Shown: piece by piece, positions 51,051-60,070 of the stretch
How positions within the stretch are numbered: position 1 is the stretch's first letter
Layout of the letters: each line of letters begins with the position of its first letter
Assembly (NCBI GenBank): GCA_963824275.1
Contig: CAWGOT010000010.1
Coordinates: 310,001 to 374,000 of the forward strand
DNA from: JANXQG01 sp963824275
GTDB taxonomy: Bacteria > Planctomycetota > Planctomycetia > Pirellulales > Thermoguttaceae
Length of the DNA: 64,000 nucleotides
Reading direction: 5' to 3'
Position numbers and translations under genes: made by a program
The notes under the pieces: generated by a model
The model's input: the letters and a program-made list of their open reading frames with translations, nothing else
Told to the model about the DNA's origin: nothing
Database searches by the model: none

Positions 51051-52942
51051 CTACGGCTTTCCGATCTGCTCGCCGTGCACCCAGCCGGTCTTGTCCTTGC
51101 CGTCGATCCGCACGCCGATCCACGATCCGCGAATCTCCAGGACCTTGAGCTTCGTGCCCTTGGGAACGATCTCGCCCGGAACTCCCTTCACGCCGATCTC
51201 GACCTTGTCTTCGACCGTAACCACGAAGTCGCCGGGTTGCACCGCGGGCGCGGCGGCGGCTTGGGCCTCGACCGCTTTCAGGGCCTTGGCCGCGGCGTCC
51301 TTGAGGTCCTGGTTCTCGTCGGTCGCGGCCTTCTTCAGGGCATCGGCCCCAGATTTGGCCAAGGGGCCAAGCTCCCCCAAGGCATCCGCCGAGAGGAGAC
51401 GATCTTGCAGCAGCGGCAAGGCCAGCCCTGCAACGAGCACGGGCACGGCCTTCGCCGCAACGTCGGCCGAGCCGGGATGGATCTGGGCCAGGGCCCGAGC
51501 GCTCAAGACCCGCACGTTGTCCTCCTTGCTCTCCAACTGCTTGACGAGCGACGGCTCGGCCGCCGCGGCCCCCGGACCGATCTGGCCCAGGGCAAAGGCG
51601 ATCGCCGCGAAGTTCAGGTCCCGGTCGTCCGGCTTGTCGAGGGCCTTGATCAGCGCGGGGACCGCGTCTTTGCGCCAGGGCCAATCTCGCCCAGGGCGAT
51701 GATCGCCTCGTGGGCCACGCGCGACTTCTTGTCGTCGACCAGCTTGGCCAGCTCGCCCGTCGCCGGCGCCGCAGCGGGGCCGATGCGGCCCAAGGCGTAG
51801 ATCACGTCGACGCGGAACTTCTCGAACTTCAGGGAATCAATCAATCGCGGCACGGCCTGGACCCCCAGGGCGGCAATGGCGTCCATGGCGTTCCGCACCG
51901 TCGTCTCATCGGCGTCCTTCATCGCCTTTTCCCATAAGGGGGCCACGATCTCCGGAGCAGGCGGCAAGGATGCCATGGCCAGCGCGGCAGCCTTGCGGAC
52001 AAACGGATTCGCGTCCTTCAGACGCGCGATCAGCGCCTCGGCCGTCTTCACTCGCAACTCCTTGTCGTCGGGATGGACCCGTGACAGGGCCCACAGGCTC
52101 ACGGAGCTCAACATGGCATCTTTGCTCTCCGCGTTGGCGCGGATCTTGGCTTCGTCCTCCTTGGAAATCTGCTTCAATTGGCCGAGCACGAACGTGGCCG
52201 CCGGCGCGGCGTGCTCATCGCTCAAAAGCGCGGCGATCTGCGGCACCACGGGCGTGGCGGCGTCGCCCATCGCGCCCAGCGTGAGCGCGGCCTCGCGGCG
52301 GATCTCCGCCTTCTTGTCCTTGAGCTTCTCCGCGATTGCCGGGACCGCGCCCTTGGCCGCGGGACCGATGTCGCGGAGGATGAGCAGGGCCCAGTAGGCC
52401 GCCTTCTCGTCCTTCAGGGCCTCGATCAGCGCCGGCACGGCCTCTTCGCCCCGCTCCGCAATGGCGTTGAGGATTCGTGCCCGGATCGCCGGATCGGGAT
52501 CCTCCAACAGCCTGGTGCAGATCGGGATCATCACCGCCGGGCCGGGGTGAATCGACATGATGGCCCGCACCGCGCTGCGGCGGACGTTGTCGTCCGTGTC
52601 TTTCACCAGCTCGGCCAGGGCCGGCACCGAATCCTTGGCCGCGGCGCCGATTTGCCCCAAGGCCAGCGCCGCGTGGGAACGGACCAGGGCCGAGGGGTCC
52701 TTGAGCAGTTCCTCGATCGGCTTGACGCCGGCCGCGGTCGTCGCTCCCTTGCTCGCGCCCAACTGGTCGAGCACCTCGACCTTGGTCTTCTCGTCGGCAG
52801 TCTTCAAGTCGACGCTCTTCAAGTCGATGGCGGACCCAAGGCTGCCCCCCGTAACCTGCGGCTCCGCGGCGTAAAGCGACAAGCCGCCCAGGACCAGACA
52901 GCCGCAGGCCGTCAGGATCAGAATCTTATCTCTCGTTTTCAT
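51051..52942 (-). CDS. Exported HEAT-repeat protein with C-terminal SH3 domain, frameshifted
   Basis: About 630 residues. The signal peptide (ILILTACGCLVLGGLSLYAA) is followed by a dozen or more HEAT repeats, e.g. ALVRSHAALALGQIGAAAKD, DNVRRSAVRAIMSIHPGPAV, AEIRREAALTLGAMGDAATP, FRVDVIYALGRIGPAAAPAT. The last ~70 residues (FVVTVEDKVEIGVKGVPGEI; KLKVLEIRGSWIGVRIDGKD) are a bacterial SH3-like domain, a peptide or cell-wall binder. One base is lost near 51670 (GPGAKTRSPR for GPGAKDAVPALIKAL). Probably a periplasmic scaffold. No enzyme motif. The next gene downstream (52971) is upstream in transcription. Confidence 0.88.
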
Positions 52943-52970
52943 GCATAAACTCCGTCGTTGATATTCGCGG

Positions 52971-53672
52971 TTAGAGGGTGGTTCGAGTGGTGGCGTACAG
53001 CAGGCTCTGCAGGAACGTGCGGCAGGTCATGTAATCCTGCGGCGGGATCGCGGCGATCTGCGACTTCAGGCTGTCGAACATGCTATCGATGTTCTCGCGG
53101 ACCTGCGTCTGATCGGCATAGTCCAGCCCGCCGTACTTGATCCACTTGGCGGTGCATTCATCGACGACGCTCCGCTGCGCCTGGAACCCGGAATCCTGCA
53201 ACGCGGAGGGCCAGTACAGCTTGCCGGTGACGGGATCGATCTGGCTCGGCTTCAGGGCGCCGGCGCTCCCTGCGGGCCAGGCGGGCAAGTTCTTCCGGCG
53301 TGGGACGCGGACCGCGCTCCTTGGCGCGTTCCGCGCGGCCCAGGTCGCGCATCGCCCAAAAGGTCTGGCGCCTTGCAGATTATTTCTCAACTGATTGCTC
53401 TCGGCCTCGGTCATGTTGACCGCCGCCGCACTGGTGGCCAGGTTGTACTCGCCCGCCGAACTGATGACCTGCGACATGCCTTGCAAGGCCGCGCCGGCAG
53501 GGTTCTGCCCTCCAACGTAACCGTAACCGCCACCGCCAGCATAAACGGCGGGCGAAGGCGCCGGCACCGCCGGTTGATACGCCGGACTGCCGGACGACCC
53601 CGATCCGCTGCCTTGCCCAAGGGTCATCACAGGGCAGGCGAGCAGAATCATGAAGATCCAGATTCGTTTCAT
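52971..53672 (-). CDS. Exported protein of unknown function, with two compensating frameshifts
   Basis: About 233 residues from ATG 53672, GGAGGA ribosome site. The signal peptide MKRIWIFMILLACPVMTLGQ is followed by a Gly/Ser/Pro linker, then GMSQVISSAGEYNLATSAAA and NMTEAESNQLRNN. The stretch read as FGRCATWAARNAPRSAVRVP is out of frame; the neighbouring frame gives AMRDLGRAERAKERGPRPTP and EELARLARRERR, which fits. The frame returns for LKPSQIDPVTGKLYWPSALQ and YADQTQVRENIDSMFDSLKS. The family is seen in planctomycetes but has no known function. It lies 28 bases before the HEAT/SH3 gene, probably one operon. Confidence 0.72.
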   Translation of the reverse strand: MKRIWIFMILLACPVMTLGQGSGSGSSGSPAYQPAVPAPSPAVYAGGGGYGYVGGQNPAGAALQGMSQVISSAGEYNLATSAAAVNMTEAESNQLRNNLQGARPFGRCATWAARNAPRSAVRVPRRKNLPAWPAGSAGALKPSQIDPVTGKLYWPSALQDSGFQAQRSVVDECTAKWIKYGGLDYADQTQVRENIDSMFDSLKSQIAAIPPQDYMTCRTFLQSLLYATTRTTL

Positions 53673-53705
53673 AAAGATTCCTCCAAAAATAGGCCAGGAC
53701 GACAA

Positions 53706-54060
53706 TTCAAACCCTATTCTACCGCCCGGCGGGGGCCGATGGAATCAGGCCCCCCAGGACAACTGCAAAGGGCTCTTCCGGGCTTAGGTGCAGAAGAGGT
53801 GAAATTGTAGGGTGGGAGCAGCGAGCTTGCGAGTGCCGGCCCACCAAACCGCGTAATCGGTGGGCCGGCGTTCGCAAGCTCGCTGGTCCCACCCTACGCG
53901 CTGCACCGAAAACCGGAAGAGCCCTGCAAAGTCAGCCCCCCGACAGAAATCCCCTCTCTTGGAATGCTGATTTGGCGACTGAGTTGAAATAAGATAGAAT
54001 GGGTGGTATAAGTAGGATTTGAGACCTGCTTCTTGGACCGTGTCTATTGAGGAGTGATCG
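53706..54060. other. Intergenic region with paired REP elements
   Basis: Apart from the repeat at 53807-53897 no feature is seen. The stretch 53960-54010 is AT-richer and probably contains the promoter of the HEAT gene at 54061, but no consensus boxes are convincing. Confidence 0.45.
53807..53897. repeat. Paired REP element, family A
   Basis: GTAGGGTGGGAGCAGCGAGC plus TTGCGAGTGCCGGCCCACC, then the inverted unit GGTGGGCCGGCGTTCGCAAG plus CTCGCTGGTCCCACCCTAC. Two copies of the element at 30952, head-to-head. Confidence 0.86.
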
Positions 54061-55103
54061 ATGATGAAATTCTTGACTTGTGGCCTAGCTATTACGGTGT
54101 TGTTTTCGATGGCCGTTATCGGACGATGCGTGGCGGCCCAGCCGAGTCCTGTCGCAGCGCCGGCCGTGGAGAAAGCTCCCTTGCCCGAGCCTGAATCGCA
54201 GCCGGTGGTGTCGCTGATGCAGCCGACGGGGACGGCGGCCGACGTGGTCGCCCCGGAGTTGATCAAGCTCTTGGCCGATCCCAACTGGGAGAAGCGGATC
54301 TGGGCCGCCGATCACCTGGGGCAACTCGGTCCGGAGGCGAAAGTGGCGGTGCCCGTCCTCACCGGGCTGCTCAAAGATGGAGAACCTGCGGTGCGGCAGG
54401 CCGCCGCCGATGCCTTGGGGCGGCTTGGTCCGGCGGCGGCGAAGGCTGCCCCTGACCTGGCCGCATTGCTGCGCGATCCAATTTGGGCCGTTCGCAGCGC
54501 CGCCGCCACCGCCCTGATCCAAGCCGCCGTGGAAGTGAAGAAGTACGTTGCCGAGGGCAATCCCGGCGTCACACCGGAGTCGGTTTCGGCAAAAATTGGT
54601 CCGGAGGTGAAGGCGGCGGTCGCGGAGGCGACTCGGGCGCTCGACGATCCGCGGTTTGGCGTGCGGCGGTTGGCCGCCGACGTGCTGGGCGGAATCGGAC
54701 CGCACGCGCAGGATGCCGCGGCGGCGCTGACCAGCGCCTGGACGACGAGGAGCCAGCGGTGCGAATTGCGGCCGCCGCCGCCCTGACATCCGTGTCGCCA
54801 AAACTGGATACGGTGCTGCCCTCGGTGGAGAAACTGCTTCACGACCCGCAAGCGGGCGTGCGAGCACTGGCTGCCGACTTGTTGGGACAAATCGGCGCCC
54901 CGGCGAAGCGATCGATCCCAGCCCTGGTCGAAACCCTGTCCGACCCCGAATACCGGGTGCGGATTGCGGCGGTGCGGGCGTTGGGGGAGATGGGCCAGGA
55001 TGCCAATTCGGCGTTCGCGGCCGTCGCCGCGCTGGTGCATGACGACAACTCGGACGTTCGCCAAGAGGCGATCTCGGCGATGGCGGCGATCAAGGGCAAG
55101 TGA
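54061..55103 (+). CDS. Exported HEAT-repeat protein, frameshifted
   Basis: About 348 residues. The signal peptide (FLTCGLAITVLFSMAVIGRC) is followed by a Pro-rich linker and about seven HEAT/PBS-lyase-like repeats: NWEKRIWAADHLGQLGPEAK, PAVRQAAADALGRLGPAAAK, FGVRRLAADVLGGIGPHAQD, AGVRALAADLLGQIGAPAKR, YRVRIAAVRALGEMGQDANS. One base is lost near 54742 (SAWTTRSQRC should be SALDDEEPAVRIAAAAALTS). A periplasmic protein-binding solenoid is likely. Similar in style to the HEAT/SH3 gene at 51051 but without an SH3 end. Confidence 0.85.
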
Positions 55104-55132
55104 TTGCTCCTTGGAAAGGCCATCCAGGCAAC

Positions 55133-55560
55133 GGGTGGTTTTTGCCCGAACTTGCTCGAAAAAATCCGCCTTCATATTCCTGTCAGCCATCTTCCTGTCT
55201 TCGCTGGTTGTCCGGCGCGCTTCGAAATTACCATGCCGATGGGTGGTTTTCTGCCCGAACTTGCCCAAAAAAATCTTCCTTCCGACCTTCACTGTTTGTC
55301 CGGCACGTTTTGAATCACCATGCCGATGGGTGGTTTTTGCCCGAACTTGCCCAAAAAATCCTCCTTCCGACCTTCACTGTTTGTCCGGCACGCTTTGAAT
55401 CACCATGCCGATGGGTGGTTTTTGCCCGAACTTGCCCGAAAAATCCTCCTTCCGACCGTCATATTCCTGTCGGCCATTTTCCTGCCTTCGCTGTTTGTCC
55501 GTGCGCTTCGGAATTACCATGCCGACGGGTGGTTTTTGCCCGAACTTGCGAAAACGGTCC
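55133..55560. repeat. Tandem repeat array (minisatellite), ~85-114-base unit
   Basis: GGGTGGTTTTTGCCCGAACT begins five units at 55133, 55241, 55328, 55413 and 55527 (spacings 108, 87, 85, 114). Between them CCTTCCGACCTTCACTGTTT and GTCCGGCACGCTTTGAATCA and CCATGCCGAT recur. Units 1 and 4 carry an extra TTCATATTCCTGTCGGCCAT-type segment. Open frames through it simply translate the repeat. Confidence 0.9.
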
Positions 55561-55599
55561 CTTCTTCCGACTACCATTTTTCTGCCATTCATCTTTCTG

Positions 55600-56097
55600 T
55601 CTTTAATAACGTCTAACTCCTAGCTTCTCTCTTCTAACTTCTAACTCCGAGGGGCGTTTGGCCAAAGTGGCCCAAAAACAGCTTTCTCAAAAGTGATTCG
55701 GCCATTTTTTACCACCAAGGATGTATTCGCTATCCAGAACACGACGGGTATAAATTTGCAAAAACCGCGGGAAAACAGGGGCTTCCATCCCTCTGGCGCC
55801 ATTGCTCCACCAAAAGGAAGGATGGCCAGAATGGGCCAAGACAGGTGTCGTGGGCAAATCAGGTTCTCCTCGGCTTTGGGGACTTCGGAAATCACACATA
55901 TACCGTAATTATCCATAACTCTCGCACTCTGTCAATAGGCCGCCGGGAATTTTTTGCGGGCCGCTCGATCGCGGTCGCGGCGGAATCGCGGGCGATTTCC
56001 TGCCGCAACCGGCAAACGGCGCGGAAGGCGACGGGCCGCTTTGCATCTCGCCCCCGGCGGGCCGCGCCGTGGGCGATGATTTTGGATGTATGAACTT
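55600..56097. other. AT-richer non-coding stretch
   Basis: No credible gene in about 500 bases. There are short TGGCC/GGCCA words as in the 36.8 kb array. The last part (55940-56090) is GC-rich and reads neither as a gene nor as a known RNA. Confidence 0.45.
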
Positions 56098-56175
56098 TCA
56101 AAGAACGACGTCTGGATACACATATATACGGATTTGGCGGCAAGAATGGGAAAAGAAGATCTGCCCTGCGGCGCG
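56098..56175. repeat. Conserved AT-rich box, copy 2
   Basis: TCAAAGAACGACGTCTGGAT, then CATATATACGGATTTGG and ATGGGAAAAGAAGATCTGCC. Counterpart of 37222-37295. Confidence 0.65.
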
Positions 56176-56275
56176 GATTGCGTCGCAACTCCTCTGGCCG
56201 CCGTGACTTGCGAATTTGCGAGTTTTCCGGAATGGGTGCGCGGCAATGCGCGCCGGAACCCCGCCGACAGGGGCT

Positions 56276-56311
56276 AGTTAATACGTAATTATCTATAGTT
56301 ATGTATTAACT
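56276..56311. repeat. AT-rich palindrome AGTTAATAC...GTATTAACT
   Basis: AGTTAATACGTAA and TTATGTATTAACT arms around TTATCTATAG. An identical copy lies at 62309-62344. Confidence 0.8.
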
Positions 56312-56387
56312 GTCCTGGAAGCGTGCCGGAATTACGGCGACTGGCCGGCGGGCATTGCCGCAACCTTGGGCGACCGAGCAAGGTACC

Positions 56388-56433
56388 CATCACGCTCCGC
56401 CGTGATGGAACAGCATCACGGCGGAGCGTGATG
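56388..56433. repeat. Palindromic element, family E (perfect 20-base arms)
   Basis: CATCACGCTCCGCCGTGATG, six bases, then its exact reverse complement. Repeated at 62421-62466 and, with one mismatch, at 35342-35391. Confidence 0.85.
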
Positions 56434-56634
56434 AGTACGGTGGCGACTCGGCGGTTGCGAGCCCGCCGCTGCTCCGGTCACTCGTCGGACTTTGGGCAAG
56501 AGTCCTTGGGAACATTTGACCGCTGGTTGCGGTTCGCCGCACGGCCCGATCCCAATCTCGCCCGAGCTCCTAAGTCCTTTCCTCTCTTGCACTTCGGAAC
56601 CAAACCGAGAACTTGGTTAGGGATATTGCCGCTA

Positions 56635-56746
56635 TACTGCACGCGGGCAGAAATGAGCCGTTGGAGTCCCGGCTTTAGCCGGAAACCTGCCGGACAAACC
56701 GCCTAAAGGCGGGACTCCAACGGCTCATTTCTGCCCGCGCAAACTA
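56635..56746. mobile_element. MITE-like palindromic element with TA duplication, family D
   Basis: A 112-base element: TACTGCACGCGGGCAGAAAT, GAGCCGTTGGAGTCCCG and inner arms CGGCTTTAGCCGG / CCGCCTAAAGGCGG, closing with CGGGACTCCAACGGCTCATT and TCTGCCCGCGCAAACTA. It is flanked by TA on both sides (56633-56634, 56747-56748). The paralogous sequence at 62657-62675 reads GCCGC TA ACCATG without it, i.e. an empty site. No transposase inside. Confidence 0.85.
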
Positions 56747-56771
56747 TAACCATGCTTTAAGAAACGGCCAC

Positions 56772-56801
56772 TTGACAGGGGCCTTCGCGCGGGTGTATAC
56801 A
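56772..56801 (+). promoter_or_regulatory. Sigma-70-like promoter of the ECF sigma gene
   Basis: TTGACA (56772-56777), 18-base spacer, TATACA (56796-56801), 200 bases before the sigma-factor ATG. The same box pair is preserved in the duplicated copy at 62691-62720, which supports it being functional. Confidence 0.62.
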
Positions 56802-57001
56802 GGAGAAAGTGGCAGGAAGGTGTGGCAGCCGGCCGGTTCGGTCCAACATCCGTTGCAGCGGCGAGTTCCCCGCCGTCCGACAGGTTCGACGCGACTGGCG
56901 GCAGCTTTCAGCGTACCGGCAAGGCACTGCCATCAACGCTTCGAGCATTGATCGGGCAATCGCGGGAGAAACGCGCCAAGCTGATCAGGAGGTCGTAATC
57001 G

Positions 57002-57633
57002 ATGTGCGGCCATCATGACCGGTCAGAACCGGATCCGGAGCAGTTGCCCCTGGCGCTGCTTGTTGCGCGGGCCCAGTCGCGCGACCCCGCGGCATGGGGG
57101 GAAATCGTTTACCGGCTCGGCCCCCTCGTCCTTACTTGGGCGCAGCAATTTGGGCTGAAGCCCGAGGATGCCGAAGATACGGCGCCGGAGGTCTTCCTGG
57201 CGGTCTTCGAGCACTTGGAGTGGTTCGACGGGAAATTGCCGGAGTGGAACTTCTACGCATGGGTGAGGAGGATCACCAAGAACAAGGTGCGGCAGCGCCT
57301 CCGCACGCGCCGCGGGCGCCGCGTGGAACCCGAGGCGCTCGGCGGCAGTTTGGCGCAGGCGCTGCTGGCCGAGGCGCCCCAGCCCGCCCCTGCCGACGGC
57401 GGCGAGGCCGATCATTGCGAGAGCGACCAGCGCACCGGCAGATCGAGGCGGTCCGCCGCGCCCGTGCCGGAGTGGAGCCCAAGACGTGGCTGGCTTTCGT
57501 CGGGCATGCGGTGGACGAGCGGTTGGCCGCGGACGTGGGCGCGGAACTGAAAATGACCAAGGGCGCCGTCTACCAATCCAAGTACTGCGTCATCCGGTCG
57601 GCCCGCCGCCACCTGGACGCACTGGATCGTTGA
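57002..57633 (+). CDS. ECF-type RNA polymerase sigma factor, frameshifted
   Basis: About 210 residues. Region 2 reads AWGEIVYRLGPLVLTWAQQF, GLKPEDAEDTAPEVFLAVFE, HLEWFDGKLPEWNFYAWVRR and ITKNKVRQRLRTRRGRR, the core-binding and -10 recognition part. After a variable linker an indel near 57418 moves to RQIEAVRRARAGVEPKTWLA, FVGHAVDERLAADVGAELKM and TKGAVYQSKYCVIRSARRHL, the region 4 helix-turn-helix for the -35 box. AGGAGGT eight bases before ATG 57002 is a consensus ribosome site. No anti-sigma gene is adjacent; an exported LRR protein follows. Confidence 0.85.
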
Positions 57634-57937
57634 CCGCTGGCCCCGGCACCCGGCGTGCTGCCGTATGCAAGAAAAAAGAAAATAAAAAGACGTCAGTAAT
57701 GTTTGCGTTTATTATAGTAGGGACGAGAAACACCGGAGGCGGGAGTCACGGGTAAACTGCGAAAGTTGGATAGCAAGAGTCTTCCGGCTTTGCCGCCGCC
57801 ATCCATCCGGTGGGGGTCGAAACGTGTCTCCGCCAAGAAACCTCGGAATTCAATCGAAAACTAATGTCCGTTTGAGGCACAGTGATTCGGCTTGCGCAAG
57901 GCGCGGCCTGCCGCGTCTTGCCTTAAAGGAAAAAGGT
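57634..57937. other. Leader between the sigma factor and the LRR gene
   Basis: About 300 bases, almost identical in the second copy (62939-63248), including AAGAAAAAAGAAAATAAAAA, GACGTCAGTAATG, GAAAGTTGGATAG and CCATCCATCCGGTGGGGGTC. GACGTC is a palindrome. Such conservation without a reading frame suggests a regulatory leader, or only recent duplication. Confidence 0.5.
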
Positions 57938-59478
57938 ATGAGGATCGCATTGAAAGCGTTTTTCATCGTCGTCCCGTTGGTACTGGCTGCGGCCGATGCG
58001 CCAAATACGCCAAAGCCGGCTCCGCCCGACGATCCTGCCGACGTAACGACGGTGCGGGAGCTTTGCCACGGCAGCATCGGGCTCGACCGCGACGGCAACG
58101 TCGCGGCGGTCCGCCTCTCCGGTGCGGACTTGAAAACATGCGCCCGCTACGGCCCCGCGCTGACTCGTTTGCGCCACGTTCGCTTACTGGGAACCTACGA
58201 CGGCGCGGACGAGGTCCTGGAGTTCGCCAAGCCGTGGAGCACGCTCGAGAGCGCCGATCTTGATCTCGTCAGCGACGCGCGCCTCGCCGGCCTGGAGCAC
58301 ATGCAGACGCTGAAGAGCTTGTGGACCTCCGGTTGGTTTGTGACCGACGCCGGAATCAAGTCGGTGGGAAAACTCAAGAACTTGGAAGTTCTCACGATTG
58401 ACAGTGCGCGGATCACCGATGCCTGCATGAAGGACATTGCCGGCCTCCCCAAACTTAAGGAGCTCGATCTGCAGGGGGAAATCCCGATCACCGACCGCGG
58501 CTTGGCCGAACTGAAGGGCATGAAACTCGAATCCCTTGGGTTGGTAAGGACGAAGATCACGGACCGCGGCATCGACGAAATCAAGGACATGAGGACGCTC
58601 AGGTGGTTGGACGTTACCGAGACCAAGGTGACCAGCGCCGCCGGTGCCAAGCTCAAAGGCATTCCTGGCTTGCAGGTGCGGGGGATTCCGAGGGAAGAGG
58701 TCCACGAGGTCCCCGACGACCCGGACGACGTTGACGCTATTGAGGACGCGATAGATCCCAACATGACCATGGACAAGGTCACCGGTAACGTGCATGAGCT
58801 GGACGCAAGTTCCGACTTCGAAGTGCCGCGAACGTGGATCAAGCATCTCAAGGGCCTGCACAGCCTGACGTATTTGGTGCTCCCGCCGTTTGCGACCGAC
58901 GACGGCGATCTCGCGCTTCTTCCCGCGCTGCTCTCGCTTGAGAGGCTCGATATTGACAGCGGGAAGTTCTCGGACGCCGGGATGAAGTCGATTGGTGCGC
59001 TCACCAGCCTCCGCGATCTAAGGTTGACGCGCTGCCCCCGCGTTACGTCCGCCGGGCTCAAACACCTCAGCCAACTCAGGAATCTCGAGGGACTCACGCT
59101 GGAGGGAACCTCGCTCACGGACGATGGACTGCGACACCTGGCGAACCTTACGAACCTGCAACGACTGACGCTCGCCGGATCGAACCTGACGGACAACGGG
59201 CTGCGACACCTCTCCAAGCTGACGAACCTTGAATGGTTGGACATTGGCGGCACCAAGGTCACTGACGCCGGCCTTGTTCACCTTTCGCTTTTGACTCGTC
59301 TTCGGGGAATAGGCCTTGCGCCAACCGATACGACGGACGCCGGCCTTGTGCACCTCCGCGGGCTGACCAAACTAAAGGGCTTCCAACGGGGCAAGGGTAT
59401 GACGGCGCCGGCATGCTGGAACTCGCGGCGTACCTGCCCGAACTGGCAGTCCCGGACCCCGAGTATTTTAGGCCCTGA
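57938..59478 (+). CDS. Exported LRR protein, copy 1, frameshifted at the end
   Basis: About 513 residues. The signal peptide MRIALKAFFIVVPLVLAAAD is followed by the linker NTPKPAPPDDPADVTTVREL and CHG, then leucine-rich repeats of the GALA/RNI type (WFVTDAGIKSVGKLKNLEVL; ARITDACMKDIAGLPKLKEL; TKITDRGIDEIKDMRTLRWL). An acidic spacer (DDPDDVDAIEDAIDPNMTMD) and a second LRR run (TSLTDDGLRHLANLTNLQRL; TKVTDAGLVHLSLLTRLRGI) complete it. A shift near 59385 places the real end (YDGAGMLELAAYLPELAVPD) in the next frame, stop 59476-59478. Probably an outer-face protein-binding solenoid, controlled by the upstream sigma factor. Confidence 0.85.
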
Positions 59479-59488
59479 GATTTACGGC

Positions 59489-59565
59489 CAATTCAAAGGG
59501 GTCGGGAGTCTTTGCGACCAAGCCACAATTCACGTACAGCAAAGACTCCCGACCCCTTTGAATTG
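59489..59565. repeat. Perfect 27-base-pair inverted repeat
   Basis: CAATTCAAAGGGGTCGGGAG plus TCTTTGC (59489-59515) and its exact complement at 59539-59565, separated by 23 bases, 10 bases after the LRR stop. It could act as a terminator in either direction or be a mobile palindrome. Confidence 0.85.
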
Positions 59566-60070
59566 TCCGGCTTCACCAAACGTGCGCCCAAACCCGTCTC
59601 GCCGTCCGGCAAACCTTGCAACTCAGCCAAGTCCACCAGACCCCGAAAGACCGCCAAGGCCCGCGCATGAACCATCTGGCAAGCTCACCATGAAAAAAAT
59701 CACCGCTATTTTACCCCCGCACTTGACTGTTCATAGTCGGTCTTTGAATTGTCCCGACTGGTTGCAGAATTTTGCCGCACGCCGAGCCGCGTCGTGCCGC
59801 AGGTAGCTGGCGCAGGCTGGCGATCGAGACGCTCGAAAGACGAGCGCCTCCTGACGGTATCTCTTACGTTTAACGTGAACGTTACGGGCCTCGCAGCGGC
59901 GCAGTTTCGCAACGTGCCCGTTATCGGTGCCGAGGTCGTGGTGGCAGGGGGCAGCGCTGGACGACGCGGCGACCGGAAGGAACTGAGAATGAATTTGCTG
60001 TTGACAATTGACGGCCTGACCGCAAGCCTGCACCCAGCGCTTTGTCGTCTTGCCTGAAGGAAATAAGAAC
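59566..60070. other. Intergenic region with debris
   Basis: About 500 bases. The stretch 59566-59690 reads as gene debris without a start. 59760-60050 has no credible frame. The last ~20 bases (GTCTTGCCTGAAGGAAATAAG) match the ribosome-site region of the flanking LRR genes, so the shared leader starts here. Confidence 0.45.

Larger units (their letters stand above)
56200..58000 (+). repeat. Segmental direct repeat, copy 1 (leader, promoter, sigma factor, LRR start)
   Basis: From GCCGTGACTTGCGAATTT (56200) onward the sequence matches 62232-63300 almost base for base. It differs by an extra family D element (56635-56746), a ~200-base leader and ~470 bases of the sigma gene that copy 2 lacks. 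Both copies carry the ATTAACT palindrome and the family E palindrome at the same places. Confidence 0.9.

Noticed and set aside
55133..55560. Possible CRISPR array
   Set aside because: The intervals between the conserved words are themselves repeated, unit lengths are 85-114 bases and no cas gene is near.
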